Below, in pieces: positions 1 through 7,168 of a stretch of 10,065 nucleotides of DNA. Location: assembly GCA_023398345.1 (NCBI GenBank), contig JAEWSK010000117.1, forward strand, positions 1 through 10,065. The letters are read 5' to 3'. Position 1 is the stretch's first letter, and each line of letters opens with the position of its first letter. The DNA comes from Armatimonadota bacterium. GTDB lineage: Bacteria > Armatimonadota > UBA5829. Below the pieces are notes generated by a model. The model worked only from the letters and a program-made list of their open reading frames with translations, did no database searches and was not told the DNA's origin. A program made the position numbers and the translations under genes.

Positions 1-173
1 CTCGACTAGTGTAAACCCCTTTTGTCTCATACGAATAGACGTCCGTTTCTGAAAAAAAACAGCGCTCCCACATTATTTATTGTGCGGAGACATGCCCACC
101 TATCTTTATTCTACGATCATAGTATCAAGTTCGCAATGAGACTCGAAGATTATTGTGGCTAGTTCTACAGATA

Positions 174-203
174 TATGTCGACATAATGCTAAAGCACTAT
201 GTC
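174..203. promoter_or_regulatory. Composite dyad, candidate operator upstream of the two-component genes
   Basis: Positions 180-203 form a 24-bp interrupted palindrome: GACATAATGCT, two central bases, then AGCACTATGTC. The arms match at 10 of 11 positions. A perfect 12-bp palindrome TATGTCGACATA (174-185) shares its right half with this dyad, so TATGTC or its complement occurs three times in 30 bp. The centre lies about 55 bp before the TATAAT at 245-250, a spacing usual for an activator site. Autoregulation by the downstream LuxR-type regulator would fit but is inference. Confidence 0.45.
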
Positions 204-244
204 AGATTGCTATATATGCAATAAAATTTGCAGGTATATGGTTT

Positions 245-250
245 TATAAT
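245..250 (+). promoter_or_regulatory. Possible -10 box of the two-component operon
   Basis: A perfect TATAAT lies about 85 bp before the chosen regulator start. No TTGACA-like -35 box is found 16-18 bp upstream (around 221-228 the sequence is AT-rich without the motif). If this is a promoter it probably depends on an activator, for which the dyad at 174-203 is the obvious site. Confidence 0.35.
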
Positions 251-335
251 GTATAAGAGGTTATTGTTGGTCTTTTGTGGAACGAGTGGAGTAGAGGAAA
301 AGACTAACGCGGAGCCTCAAGTGGAGAATAAAAGC

Positions 336-980
336 ATGGTAAACGTGCTCATAGCCGACGATCACGGTATCCTAAGAGAGGGCCTTAAGGGTCTGTTGGG
401 ATTATACGATGATCTAAACGTGATAGACGAAGCAATCACCGGCGTGCAGGCTGTCGATAAAACTCGCGAACTAAGGCCCGACATACTTCTGTTGGACTTG
501 ATAATGCCTGAAATGGGCGGAGTCGAGGTGCTCGAAGCTTTGGCGGCCGAAAAGCTGCCGACGAAAGTTATCGTGCTGACTGGCGCTGACGACGATGAAC
601 TGCTCGCCCGGTGCATACAAAGCGGCGCAATGGGCTATCTGCTTAAGGACGCAGCCTCCAATCAACTTGTTGATGCCATACGCACAGTTGCCAGCGGCGG
701 ATGCTGGCTGCCGCCCGGCCTTACCGAAAAATTATTTAGAGGCATGGCAAAGCGCCCGCATGGAGAGGACTCGGCAAAGATTTCACTGCTGACCGCCCGT
801 GAAGTAGAAGTCTTCAAATTGCTCGGCGAAGCAAAATCCAACGCAGCAATTGCAGACGCACTGTTTATCAGCGAGCATACGGTCAAAGTACATGTGGGCC
901 GCATATTGGAAAAGCTGGGACTATCCAGCAGGGCAGAGGCAGTGAAATTTGCCATTCGAGCAGGTCTGGTGAAAGCCTAA
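336..980 (+). CDS. NarL/LuxR-family response regulator
   Basis: This is a 214-residue DNA-binding response regulator, the usual length of the NarL family. The receiver domain (about residues 2-118) has the acidic pair D8-D9, the phospho-acceptor D54 (in LLLDLIMPEMGG), T82 and K104. The LuxR-type helix-turn-helix (about 149-213) carries the typical LTAREVEVFKLL start and SEHTVKVHV recognition region. I chose the ATG at 336 because GGAG stands 9 bp before it and the receiver begins at once. The frame stays open upstream to a TTG at 228, but those 36 residues match nothing in the family. The kinase gene starts 6 bp after the stop, so the two are surely cotranscribed and the kinase is the probable phosphodonor. 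Target genes cannot be told from the sequence. Confidence 0.93.
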   Translation: MVNVLIADDHGILREGLKGLLGLYDDLNVIDEAITGVQAVDKTRELRPDILLLDLIMPEMGGVEVLEALAAEKLPTKVIVLTGADDDELLARCIQSGAMGYLLKDAASNQLVDAIRTVASGGCWLPPGLTEKLFRGMAKRPHGEDSAKISLLTAREVEVFKLLGEAKSNAAIADALFISEHTVKVHVGRILEKLGLSSRAEAVKFAIRAGLVKA

Positions 981-986
981 GTATAG

Positions 987-2717
987 ATGAATTCGCACGG
1001 AGCTTACAGCCTCAAACAAGAACGCTTGGCGGCAGAACGACAGCAAGCAATCATCCGATTACTGCTGTCTTTAATAACAGCTATAGTTCTGATAAAATTC
1101 TACCTCAGCCCAGCTAACCAAGGAATGCACAGCATCCCGGACTACTCGGACGCACCCCAATTTCTCTCAGTGCCCGATTCGCGGCTGCCGCATCTGTCGC
1201 TTGGCCAACTCGTCACTATCATATCGCTGTTTATAACCTACAGCGTGGGAATGTTGGCTCTGTTAAAGTTCTGCCCGTCTAAACTCAAGATCATGACGGC
1301 TTTGTCCAGCATCGTCGAGATCATGCTAATTACTTTTTTGTTTGCGACGACCGCATGGACAGGCATACCGTTTTATCTCTGGTATTTTTCATATGTAGTA
1401 AGTGTCGCTTCACGCTATGGCTTGCTTCATTCCATATTGGCGCTCAGCGCGAGCATCGTATCGTTTACAACGGTGGCATGCATCCCGCAAAATAGCGGAG
1501 CTGACCCGATTTTGATGATGGGTTTCACCGGATTTTTGCTCGTTTTGGCAATGATGTTCGGCCAGATAAGCGAAAGGCAACTAAGATATCAGGCCAGCTT
1601 GGCGGTTGTAAATGAGTTCCGACAGGATCTGGCGGGTCTTGCAAATTCAAAAGAAATCATAGATTTATTGCTCACTCGAACCCGCGAACTGCTCAATGTC
1701 GAAAAGGCGTTTTTTTTACCCGCCAGTCGCGGTTCTGACGGCACTGAAGCCATAGGGCTCAGATCAGTAGGCACAGATCCTGTGCTGCTTTCAACATTCC
1801 GCGAAGAAGGCGGAATATGGAACGTCGAAGCAATTCTTACCAACAAACGGCCGCTGATGTCTAACCGCCTAAATGTCCACAATGCGCTGCCCAAAGCGAC
1901 GGCCGAAAAATTGGGCCTGCGCAATCTGGCAGCCGCACCGCTAATGGTGAGGGGCGCCTCCGTCGGAGTAGTATACGCGGCTAACCGGCGTGACAAAAGA
2001 CTGAACAATTCCGATTTGCAGCTTCTGGCGCTTGCAGCAAACCAGGCCGCGCCTGTTGTCGAAAACGCCATCCTGTGGGAGAGGCTAACGGAGGCTGCCA
2101 CATCCGAGGAGCGCCTGCGCTTTGCCCGCGACCTTCATGACAACTTCCTGCAGACACTTGCCGCGATAAAGCTGCATTTGGAGCGGTGCAAGATTCTAGT
2201 AGACAAGGATGCCGATAAGACCAAGGACGGCATCGACACCATTCATCAAATCGCCACGCGCGGACTTGCTGAGGTGCGGTATTATCTTTCCGAACTGCGC
2301 ATGATGGGCCCGGAGCCGAGCCGATTTCGCGAAGCCGTAAAGAGATGCGCCGAAGAGGCGGCAATTAGAGGCGGCTTTGAAGTAGAAGTAAACATCGAAC
2401 CTATAGACAATCCGATCCCGCCGGCTACGGCAGTAGCAGCATTTCAAATTGTCAGGGAACTACTCAACAATGCCGTCAATCACTCCAGCGCCAAGCATGT
2501 CAAAATAGATGTGCAATATGATGAAGAATATCTAACACTTACCGTCGAAGACGATGGCGTTGGCTTCGAGACGGTCCGGGTTCGAGCAGAGAAAGCTTCC
2601 GCAGGCCACCTTGGATTGGTCGGCGTCGAAGAGCGCGCACGCCAGGCCCACGGGACATTTGAAATAACCAGCAAGCCGGGCAGTGGAACCAAAGCGACGG
2701 CGTCACTGGCAATATAA
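987..2717 (+). CDS. Membrane-bound GAF-containing sensor histidine kinase (NarL-type, HisKA_3)
   Basis: This 576-residue kinase is the partner of the preceding regulator. About six hydrophobic segments (roughly 23-40, 73-95, 105-125, 127-143, 147-166, 173-192) form an integral-membrane sensor without a large outer loop. A GAF-like domain follows (about 205-362). The HisKA_3 dimerisation motif FARDLHDNFLQTLAAI has its phosphorylated His at H384. The HATPase domain shows the N box ELLNNAVNHS (491-500), the G1 box DDGVGF (522-527) and the closing GHLGLVGVEERA and PGSGT motifs. No strong Shine-Dalgarno precedes the ATG, so translation is probably coupled to the regulator stop 6 bp upstream. The ligand is unknown: the GAF domain has no motif that shows heme or Fe-S binding. 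The gene converges with the minus-strand operon, leaving 7 bp between the two stops. Confidence 0.92.
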   Translation: MNSHGAYSLKQERLAAERQQAIIRLLLSLITAIVLIKFYLSPANQGMHSIPDYSDAPQFLSVPDSRLPHLSLGQLVTIISLFITYSVGMLALLKFCPSKLKIMTALSSIVEIMLITFLFATTAWTGIPFYLWYFSYVVSVASRYGLLHSILALSASIVSFTTVACIPQNSGADPILMMGFTGFLLVLAMMFGQISERQLRYQASLAVVNEFRQDLAGLANSKEIIDLLLTRTRELLNVEKAFFLPASRGSDGTEAIGLRSVGTDPVLLSTFREEGGIWNVEAILTNKRPLMSNRLNVHNALPKATAEKLGLRNLAAAPLMVRGASVGVVYAANRRDKRLNNSDLQLLALAANQAAPVVENAILWERLTEAATSEERLRFARDLHDNFLQTLAAIKLHLERCKILVDKDADKTKDGIDTIHQIATRGLAEVRYYLSELRMMGPEPSRFREAVKRCAEEAAIRGGFEVEVNIEPIDNPIPPATAVAAFQIVRELLNNAVNHSSAKHVKIDVQYDEEYLTLTVEDDGVGFETVRVRAEKASAGHLGLVGVEERARQAHGTFEITSKPGSGTKATASLAI

Positions 2718-2724
2718 ATTACAA

Positions 2725-3198
2725 TTATCTCGTTTTGCTTTCATCCGACCATATATCCGCGCTCATAAACTTCGCCGACGCCCTCGCGCTCACTCGATTG
2801 TTTTGAAGCACCTCGGCATCAAGTAAAAAGAGAGGCGAGCGTGATCGCGTTAGCGACGCCGTCACCATCACTACATTTCCTACCCGCAGAGGTTCTATAT
2901 ATTCTATATGCATGTCCGCCGTCACTGCTGCTATGCCTTTGATTAGCAGGCAATTAGTCATTGCACAATCGAGAATAGTGGCTATTATGCCGCCGTGCAC
3001 GATTCCGGGATAACTTTGATACTTCTCTTCGCAAAACCACCGTGCTGAGACGGCATTATCGCCGCTGATTTCAAACGTCAGCCCCATGCCGTCTTCACCG
3101 TGCCCGCAGGCAAAGCAGCTACGATGAAGATCGGCGGCACTGCCGACATCCTCCGCAATAAATCGCGACGCAGCATTCTCCGTTCCTAGTGATCGCAA
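2725..3198 (-). CDS. PaaI-like hotdog-fold thioesterase
   Basis: This 157-residue protein has a single hotdog domain of the PaaI/YbgC thioesterase superfamily. Visible marks are CFACG followed by GMGL (28-40), the YPGIVHGG segment (63-70) that opens the central helix, an acidic residue D77 in that helix, and the closing strands. Such enzymes hydrolyse acyl-CoA or another thioester; the substrate is not evident. It is the last gene of the operon. The start is uncertain: no ATG lies before the conserved part, and the best candidate is a TTG at 3198 that overlaps the end of the preceding gene by 13 bp with only a weak GGGA upstream. The overlap suggests translational coupling. A thioesterase is not a core ORP-locus gene as I know it, so it may be a lineage addition or a gene merely read through. 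Confidence 0.82.
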   Translation of the reverse strand: MRSLGTENAASRFIAEDVGSAADLHRSCFACGHGEDGMGLTFEISGDNAVSARWFCEEKYQSYPGIVHGGIIATILDCAMTNCLLIKGIAAVTADMHIEYIEPLRVGNVVMVTASLTRSRSPLFLLDAEVLQNNRVSARASAKFMSADIWSDESKTR

Positions 3199-3524
3199 AG
3201 ATTTGTCCCAGCTTCGAGTGTTCCGTTAAGATACGCATCTACAATATCTGCCGGTGGAGCAACCGGAGCGCCTACGAACACTTGCACTCCGTTCTGCGAA
3301 AACAGTCCTTGTGCACGACTTCCCATTCCGCCGGCGATTATGACTGTGGCTCCCATCTCATGCAGCCATTTCGGAAGCAACCCTGGCTCATGTTCCGGCG
3401 CTGGGATTGTATTTTTGCTCGTTATAGCCTTGCTGTCTGGGTTTACATCGACAATTGTGAACTCGTCGCAGTGCCCGAAGTGCGGGCAAAGCAGACCATT
3501 TGAGGTTGGAATAGCGATTTTCAT
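3186..3524 (-). CDS. NifX/NifB-type dinitrogenase iron-molybdenum cofactor domain protein (copy C)
   Basis: This 112-residue protein is one domain of the NifX/NifB C-terminal family (PF02579). It begins MKIAIPTSNG and carries CPHFGHCDEF (13-22), a PEHEPG element (42-47) and the IIAGGMGSRAQ turn (62-72). C13, H15, H18, C19 and the C-terminal C110 and H112 could bind metal. The family includes carriers of Fe-S, FeMo precursor and, for ORP, Mo-Cu clusters. It is distinct from copies A and B at the start of the operon: it has the CPHFGHC motif in place of SPVDxRFGR. It starts 12 bp after the preceding ATPase gene; an AGGA lies about 15 bp before the ATG, longer than usual. It overlaps the thioesterase gene by 13 bp. 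The exact cluster and client are unknown. Confidence 0.88.
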   Translation of the reverse strand: MKIAIPTSNGLLCPHFGHCDEFTIVDVNPDSKAITSKNTIPAPEHEPGLLPKWLHEMGATVIIAGGMGSRAQGLFSQNGVQVFVGAPVAPPADIVDAYLNGTLEAGTNLCDH

Positions 3525-3536
3525 GATTTTATTTTG

Positions 3537-4493
3537 TTATCCTTTCGTATGCAAGTAGTTTAGCTCTGTGCTTACAGCAGTCCACAGGCTTCTTACATCT
3601 TGCGCCGCAGCGCTGTTATCGTGTTCGACAATGCTCTTACCTGCTATCTGGGCCAAAGTGACCGCTTTATCGTAGCGAATATCGCCCAGCACGCGAATAT
3701 TCTTTTTGAGGCAGTGTTCGCGGATTTTTGCAGTCATATCAAAGTTGATATCGCTTTTATTCACGCAAACGGCTGTCGGTATATTAAAATGTTTTGCCAG
3801 ATCGGCAACGCGATCCAAATCGTGCAGCCCTGATATGGTCGGCTCTGTCACAATGAGCACAAGATCCGCTCCTGTTATCGATGCTATGACCGGACAGCCT
3901 ATGCCGGGAGAGCCATCGATAATCACCATGTCGAGGCCATTTTCCTCGGCAATCCGCCTAGCCTCTCTTCTTATCGTCGTGACGAGCTTGCCGGAATTTT
4001 CCTCAGCGATTCCCAGCTTTGCATGAACCATCGGCCCGTGCCTTGTCTCGGAGACGAACCACTCGCCGTTGATGTTTGGCAAGAATTCTATCGCATCGAC
4101 CGGGCAAAAGTGCTCGCAAACCCCGCAGCCCTCGCAGGAAATAGGGTCAATGCGATAAGTCTTATCGATAAATTCGTTTGGAGAGCCATCATGACTGATA
4201 GCATCAAACCGGCACATTGAAAAACATTTGCCGCATCCAATGCACTTGTCGACTTTAATCGATGCTTTCTTGCCCCCGCAAAACTCCTCGCGTCGCAAAA
4301 TTGTTGGAGACAGCACCAGATGCAGGTCGGCGGCATCGACATCGCAGTCAGCAAGGACTTTGTTTTTCGCAAGAGCAGCAAACGAGGCGACAACGCTTGT
4401 CTTCCCCGTCCCGCCTTTGCCGCTTATTACAACAAGTTCTTTTATCGTAATTGACCTTTCCTGTCTATGCTCCGGCTCGTCCGTGATGCGCAT
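3537..4493 (-). CDS. MinD-superfamily P-loop ATPase with inserted 2x[4Fe-4S] ferredoxin domain (copy 2)
   Basis: This 318-residue ATPase belongs to the SIMIBI (MinD/Mrp/NifH/CooC) class. It has the deviant Walker A GKGGTGKTS (25-33) with the signature lysine K26, and a Walker B-like VIIDGSPGIGC (190-200). Inserted between them is a bacterial-type ferredoxin domain: C84-C87-C90-C94 and C120-C123-C126-C130 each fit a [4Fe-4S] ligand set. Such proteins couple ATP hydrolysis to electron or cluster transfer; Desulfovibrio ORP loci encode two. The ATG at 4493 directly follows the TAA of the Mrp gene, without a good Shine-Dalgarno. Relatives usually begin near KELVVISGKGG, about 18 residues in, and an AGGAAAGG lies just before that point but only ATT or ATA codons follow it, so I keep the ATG. 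It is paralogous to copy 1 at 5949-6803. Confidence 0.92.
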   Translation of the reverse strand: MRITDEPEHRQERSITIKELVVISGKGGTGKTSVVASFAALAKNKVLADCDVDAADLHLVLSPTILRREEFCGGKKASIKVDKCIGCGKCFSMCRFDAISHDGSPNEFIDKTYRIDPISCEGCGVCEHFCPVDAIEFLPNINGEWFVSETRHGPMVHAKLGIAEENSGKLVTTIRREARRIAEENGLDMVIIDGSPGIGCPVIASITGADLVLIVTEPTISGLHDLDRVADLAKHFNIPTAVCVNKSDINFDMTAKIREHCLKKNIRVLGDIRYDKAVTLAQIAGKSIVEHDNSAAAQDVRSLWTAVSTELNYLHTKG

Positions 4494-5339
4494 TTATTGT
4501 TCGCAAGCAGTATCGCTCGCATTGCATGCTCCGGCGTTTTTTGCATGCTTGACTACCATCAGCCCGTTGGTAATCAAATCGATTTTTTCTGCAATGGGAT
4601 TTTTCGCGTATTGCTCGATTGTCCCAGCGTCAGAGTGGGCCGATATATCCGGGTCGATGGGCATATCGAGCAGGTGTGGAATGCCCATTTCATGGGCGAT
4701 TTGCTCCCCATTGGAATTGCCGAACGGATATATCACTTCGCCGCATTTTGGACACTTGAGCCATGCCATATTTTGCACGAGGCCTAAAATGGGCACGTTC
4801 ATCTTGCCGCACATATCCACTGCCTTGCGCACCACCATCGCCGCCAAGTCTTGAGGAGAAGTGACAATTATCGTGCAATCAATCGGCAGCGATTGCATTA
4901 CTGTGAGAGGCACATCGGCAGTGCCGGGCGGAAGATCAACCAATAGATAATCGAGTTTGCCCCAAAACACCTCTTGCCAGAACTGCTTTACAACTCCCGA
5001 GATCATTGGCCCGCGCCAGATCACAGCGTCACCGGGTTTTTCCAGCAATAGATTTACAGACATCGCTTCGATGCCGGATTGGGTCTTAACCGGAAACATG
5101 CCCAGTTCGTTCATCTCAGGTCTTTCGGTTATTCCAAACATCTTGGGTATGCTTGGCCCGGTTATGTCTGCGTCAAGTATGCCGACTGCATGTCCGGCCT
5201 TTCTAAGCGCACAGGCGAGCAGTCCTGTTACAAGAGACTTGCCCACGCCGCCTTTGCCGCTCATAATTCCCACAACATGTGTTACTTCATTCGATTGTTC
5301 GGCCAGCGATTGCTGGTCGGCATTATGAACATCCGCCAT
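4494..5339 (-). CDS. Mrp/NBP35-family P-loop ATPase, iron-sulfur cluster carrier
   Basis: This 281-residue protein fits the Mrp/NBP35/ApbC family, which binds and transfers [4Fe-4S] clusters. Key marks are the Walker A GKGGVGKS (28-35), DADITGPSIPKMFG (56-69), WRGPM (108-112), DLPPGT (135-140) and the metal-binding CPKC (196-199). It lacks the N-terminal MIP18/DUF59 domain of longer Mrp proteins, and two further cysteines (272, 279) lie near the C-terminus. I chose the ATG at 5339 because a strong GGAGG stands 5 bp upstream; an in-frame ATG at 5405 would overlap the methyltransferase gene by 40 bp and add 22 residues foreign to the family. It sits between the methyltransferase (26 bp away) and the second MinD ATPase (stop and start adjacent). 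In ORP loci an Mrp-type ATPase of this kind accompanies the NifX-fold protein. Confidence 0.93.
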   Translation of the reverse strand: MADVHNADQQSLAEQSNEVTHVVGIMSGKGGVGKSLVTGLLACALRKAGHAVGILDADITGPSIPKMFGITERPEMNELGMFPVKTQSGIEAMSVNLLLEKPGDAVIWRGPMISGVVKQFWQEVFWGKLDYLLVDLPPGTADVPLTVMQSLPIDCTIIVTSPQDLAAMVVRKAVDMCGKMNVPILGLVQNMAWLKCPKCGEVIYPFGNSNGEQIAHEMGIPHLLDMPIDPDISAHSDAGTIEQYAKNPIAEKIDLITNGLMVVKHAKNAGACNASDTACEQ

Positions 5340-5365
5340 TATATCCTCCAACTTATTTACACGGC

Positions 5366-5962
5366 CTATAACGTCTTTATTTGCTTCTTTCCAGAGGCGA
5401 TCCACGCATGCGTAATGCTGGATTCACGAGTTTTTACATCGTCAAAGAGAAAATGCAGATAGGAATCGATCTCCTCAGTAGTCATCTCACCTCTAGGATG
5501 CATTTCTTTTCCCAACAGTTTGTGATTATGGTCCATAATATCGAATCCATGCGAGTTAAACTCTATTACAAGCAGCTTTCCATCATCAGTCATCACCCTC
5601 GCTATCTCATCGAGCGCATCGCGCGGGCTGTCTATTTCATGGATCGCGTTTGCGAAAGTCACGGATTGGAAGCTGCTATTGTCGAATTCGAGATTGTGGG
5701 CATCCATTATTACAAGCGTAGGCTTGTCGGCCAATTCACCAAGTCGCTGCCTGGCTTTATCTAAAGCCTCAGAATTGATATCGCCTGATACCACAGAGCA
5801 TCCACGCTGCAAAAGTTGCAGAAGCATTCGACCGGATCCGGTAGCAACATCCAGCACTGAATTTCGAGTGTCAAAGCCCGCAAAGTCCAGCGCCACACCA
5901 TATTCACGAATCAACAGGGCATCTCGCTCACTTAAAATCTTCTCAATATCACAATCGCACAT
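5366..5962 (-). CDS. Class I SAM-dependent methyltransferase
   Basis: This is a 198-residue Rossmann-fold methyltransferase of the UbiE-like (COG2226) type. Motif I VLDVATGSGRM (37-47) and the acidic end of strand 2, D61, form the SAM site; DAHNLEFDNSSF (87-98) and ANAIHEIDSPRDAL (104-117) are motifs II and III. The N-terminus MCDCD has two cysteines that could bind metal or a cluster, which is speculative. The start is the ATG at 5962, with GAAAGG 8 bp upstream; the TTG at 5968 has no usable spacing. It overlaps the upstream ATPase stop by 14 bp, so it is tightly built into the operon. The substrate is unknown; a thiol, metal(loid) or small molecule handled by the neighbouring cluster proteins is possible. 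It is not a core ORP gene as I know the loci. Confidence 0.88.
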   Translation of the reverse strand: MCDCDIEKILSERDALLIREYGVALDFAGFDTRNSVLDVATGSGRMLLQLLQRGCSVVSGDINSEALDKARQRLGELADKPTLVIMDAHNLEFDNSSFQSVTFANAIHEIDSPRDALDEIARVMTDDGKLLVIEFNSHGFDIMDHNHKLLGKEMHPRGEMTTEEIDSYLHFLFDDVKTRESSITHAWIASGKKQIKTL

Positions 5963-6803
5963 CGACAATACCTTTCAAAAGTGAAGTAAACACGTCTTTG
6001 TATTCCGGCAGAGCCTGTGTTGCAAGCTGACCTTTTGAATATGCTTCGGCTATCCGTCTATCATCCGGTATCTTAGCAAGCATGTCTATGGACTGGCTGG
6101 TGCAGTAATCAAAAACAGCTTCATCTCCCATATCCGCGCGGTTCACCACTACCCCGAACGGCAGATCGAGCACTCTCAGCATATCTACAGCCAGTTTTAA
6201 ATCATTCAAACCAAACGGCGTCGGCTCCGTTACCAAAATCACATAATCGGCTCCCCGCACAGACTGTATTACCGGGCAAGAAGTGCCGGGAGGCGCATCA
6301 ATAATACTCAATCCGCCGCTTGGAATCTGCTTTTTGACTTCTCTAATAAGAGGAGGAGACATGGCTTCGCCAATTCTTAGCTTACCATGCACAAATCTCA
6401 CTGCCCCGGCAGCACCTTGCTCAATGGTTCCTACTTCACGTTTTGTCTCGCTTATCGCGCCTGTCGGACAAACGAGCATACACCCGCCGCATCCATGACA
6501 CAAATTGGGGAACGTGAGCACTGTCTTTGCCAGCAGCGCTATTGCGCTATAATGACATATGTCTTTGCACTTTCCGCACGCCGTGCATTTGCTCTGATCG
6601 ATGGCAGGCACGGAAACGCAAACTGAAAATGTCTTCTCGATCTTGGGCTTTAAAAATATGTGGCCGTTCGGCTCTTCGACATCGCAATCCAGATAGGTTA
6701 CATCAAGTCCCTGCATCGATGCAACGTGCGCCAAATTTGTCGCGACAGTGGTCTTGCCGGTTCCGCCCTTTCCGCTGGCCACCGCGATAGTGGTTTTATG
6801 CAT
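5949..6803 (-). CDS. MinD-superfamily P-loop ATPase with inserted 2x[4Fe-4S] ferredoxin domain (copy 1)
   Basis: This 284-residue ATPase is the paralogue of the one at 3537-4493. It has the deviant Walker A GKGGTGKT (11-18), DCDVEEPNGH (39-48), a ferredoxin insert with C73-C76-C79-C83 and C102-C105-C108-C112, and SIIDAPPGTSCPV (166-178). Relatives occur in pairs beside NifX-fold genes in anaerobes, and the pair may form a heterodimer. The start is the ATG at 6803, 5 bp after the stop of NifX-type copy B; an in-frame TTG at 6815 would overlap that gene and has poor ribosome-binding spacing. The end overlaps the methyltransferase start by 14 bp. It is not the cell-division MinD: the ferredoxin insert is present and no MinE-binding or amphipathic membrane tail is seen. 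Confidence 0.92.
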   Translation of the reverse strand: MHKTTIAVASGKGGTGKTTVATNLAHVASMQGLDVTYLDCDVEEPNGHIFLKPKIEKTFSVCVSVPAIDQSKCTACGKCKDICHYSAIALLAKTVLTFPNLCHGCGGCMLVCPTGAISETKREVGTIEQGAAGAVRFVHGKLRIGEAMSPPLIREVKKQIPSGGLSIIDAPPGTSCPVIQSVRGADYVILVTEPTPFGLNDLKLAVDMLRVLDLPFGVVVNRADMGDEAVFDYCTSQSIDMLAKIPDDRRIAEAYSKGQLATQALPEYKDVFTSLLKGIVDVRL

Positions 6804-6808
6804 TGCAG

Positions 6809-7168
6809 CTACCAATGCCCCTCAACATCTGCAGAGTCCACCGGGCTGAGATTTCCGATTTTGAACTTCTCAACAGCTTCTTCTACTGTGCCTTGAAGTC
6901 CCGTATAGGCTTTTATGCCGGCAGCCGTCAAAGTGCGAAAGGCATTTGGCCCGACATGCCCCGTAAGAACGGCTTCGACATTCATTTGGGCAATGTTCTG
7001 AGCTGTCTGAATTCCTGCGCCCTGCGCGGCATTCAAATTGACTTCGTTGTCGCATATGTCCACGCTGCCGGTATCGATGTCAACGACTATGAGATACCGT
7101 GCTCGCCCGAATCTCTGATCGACCGGACTATCGATAGAGCCTTTGCTTGCAGTAATAGCAACTCTCAT
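6809..7168 (-). CDS. NifX/NifB-type dinitrogenase iron-molybdenum cofactor domain protein (copy B)
   Basis: This is a 119-residue single-domain NifX-fold protein (PF02579). It shows MRVAITASKG, the SPVDQRFGRARY motif (14-25), QGAGIQTAQNI (49-59) and the GHVGPNAF turn (70-77). The ATG at 7168 overlaps the TGA of copy A in an ATGA junction, with AAGGTGG 8 bp before it; an upstream in-frame ATG at 7207 lies inside copy A and is rejected. It aligns along nearly its whole length with copy A without gaps, so the two come from a tandem duplication. It lacks cysteines apart from one (residue 39), whereas copy A has several, so the two are unlikely to bind a cluster in the same way. A role as metal-cluster carrier is inferred from the family and operon. 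Confidence 0.88.
   Translation of the reverse strand: MRVAITASKGSIDSPVDQRFGRARYLIVVDIDTGSVDICDNEVNLNAAQGAGIQTAQNIAQMNVEAVLTGHVGPNAFRTLTAAGIKAYTGLQGTVEEAVEKFKIGNLSPVDSADVEGHW

Larger units (their letters stand above)
1..335. other. Left-edge non-coding stretch upstream of the response regulator gene
   Basis: I see no credible gene here; the reading frames are short and AT-rich. An in-frame extension of the regulator gene back to a TTG at 228 is possible but unlikely (see that gene). What the stretch does hold is a dyad at 174-203 and a TATAAT at 245-250, annotated separately. It probably serves as the control region of the two-component pair. The end of a gene lying further left cannot be recognised. 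Confidence 0.6.

Noticed and set aside
228..335. N-terminal extension of the response regulator from a TTG at 228
   Set aside because: The 36 extra residues match no receiver domain, the TATAAT at 245-250 lies inside them, and the ATG at 336 has a good Shine-Dalgarno and gives the usual family length.
5340..5405. Longer Mrp protein starting at the ATG at 5405
   Set aside because: It would overlap the methyltransferase gene by 40 bp, whereas the ATG at 5339 has GGAGG at the ideal distance and starts where the family does.
3189..5984. Many plus-strand reading frames of 60-208 codons opposite the operon (e.g. 4228-4854)
   Set aside because: They lie antisense to well-supported genes, lack family motifs and mirror the codon pattern of the opposite strand.
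3537..6803. Cell-division MinD
   Set aside because: Both ATPases carry an eight-cysteine ferredoxin insert and lack MinC/MinE neighbours and a membrane-targeting helix.
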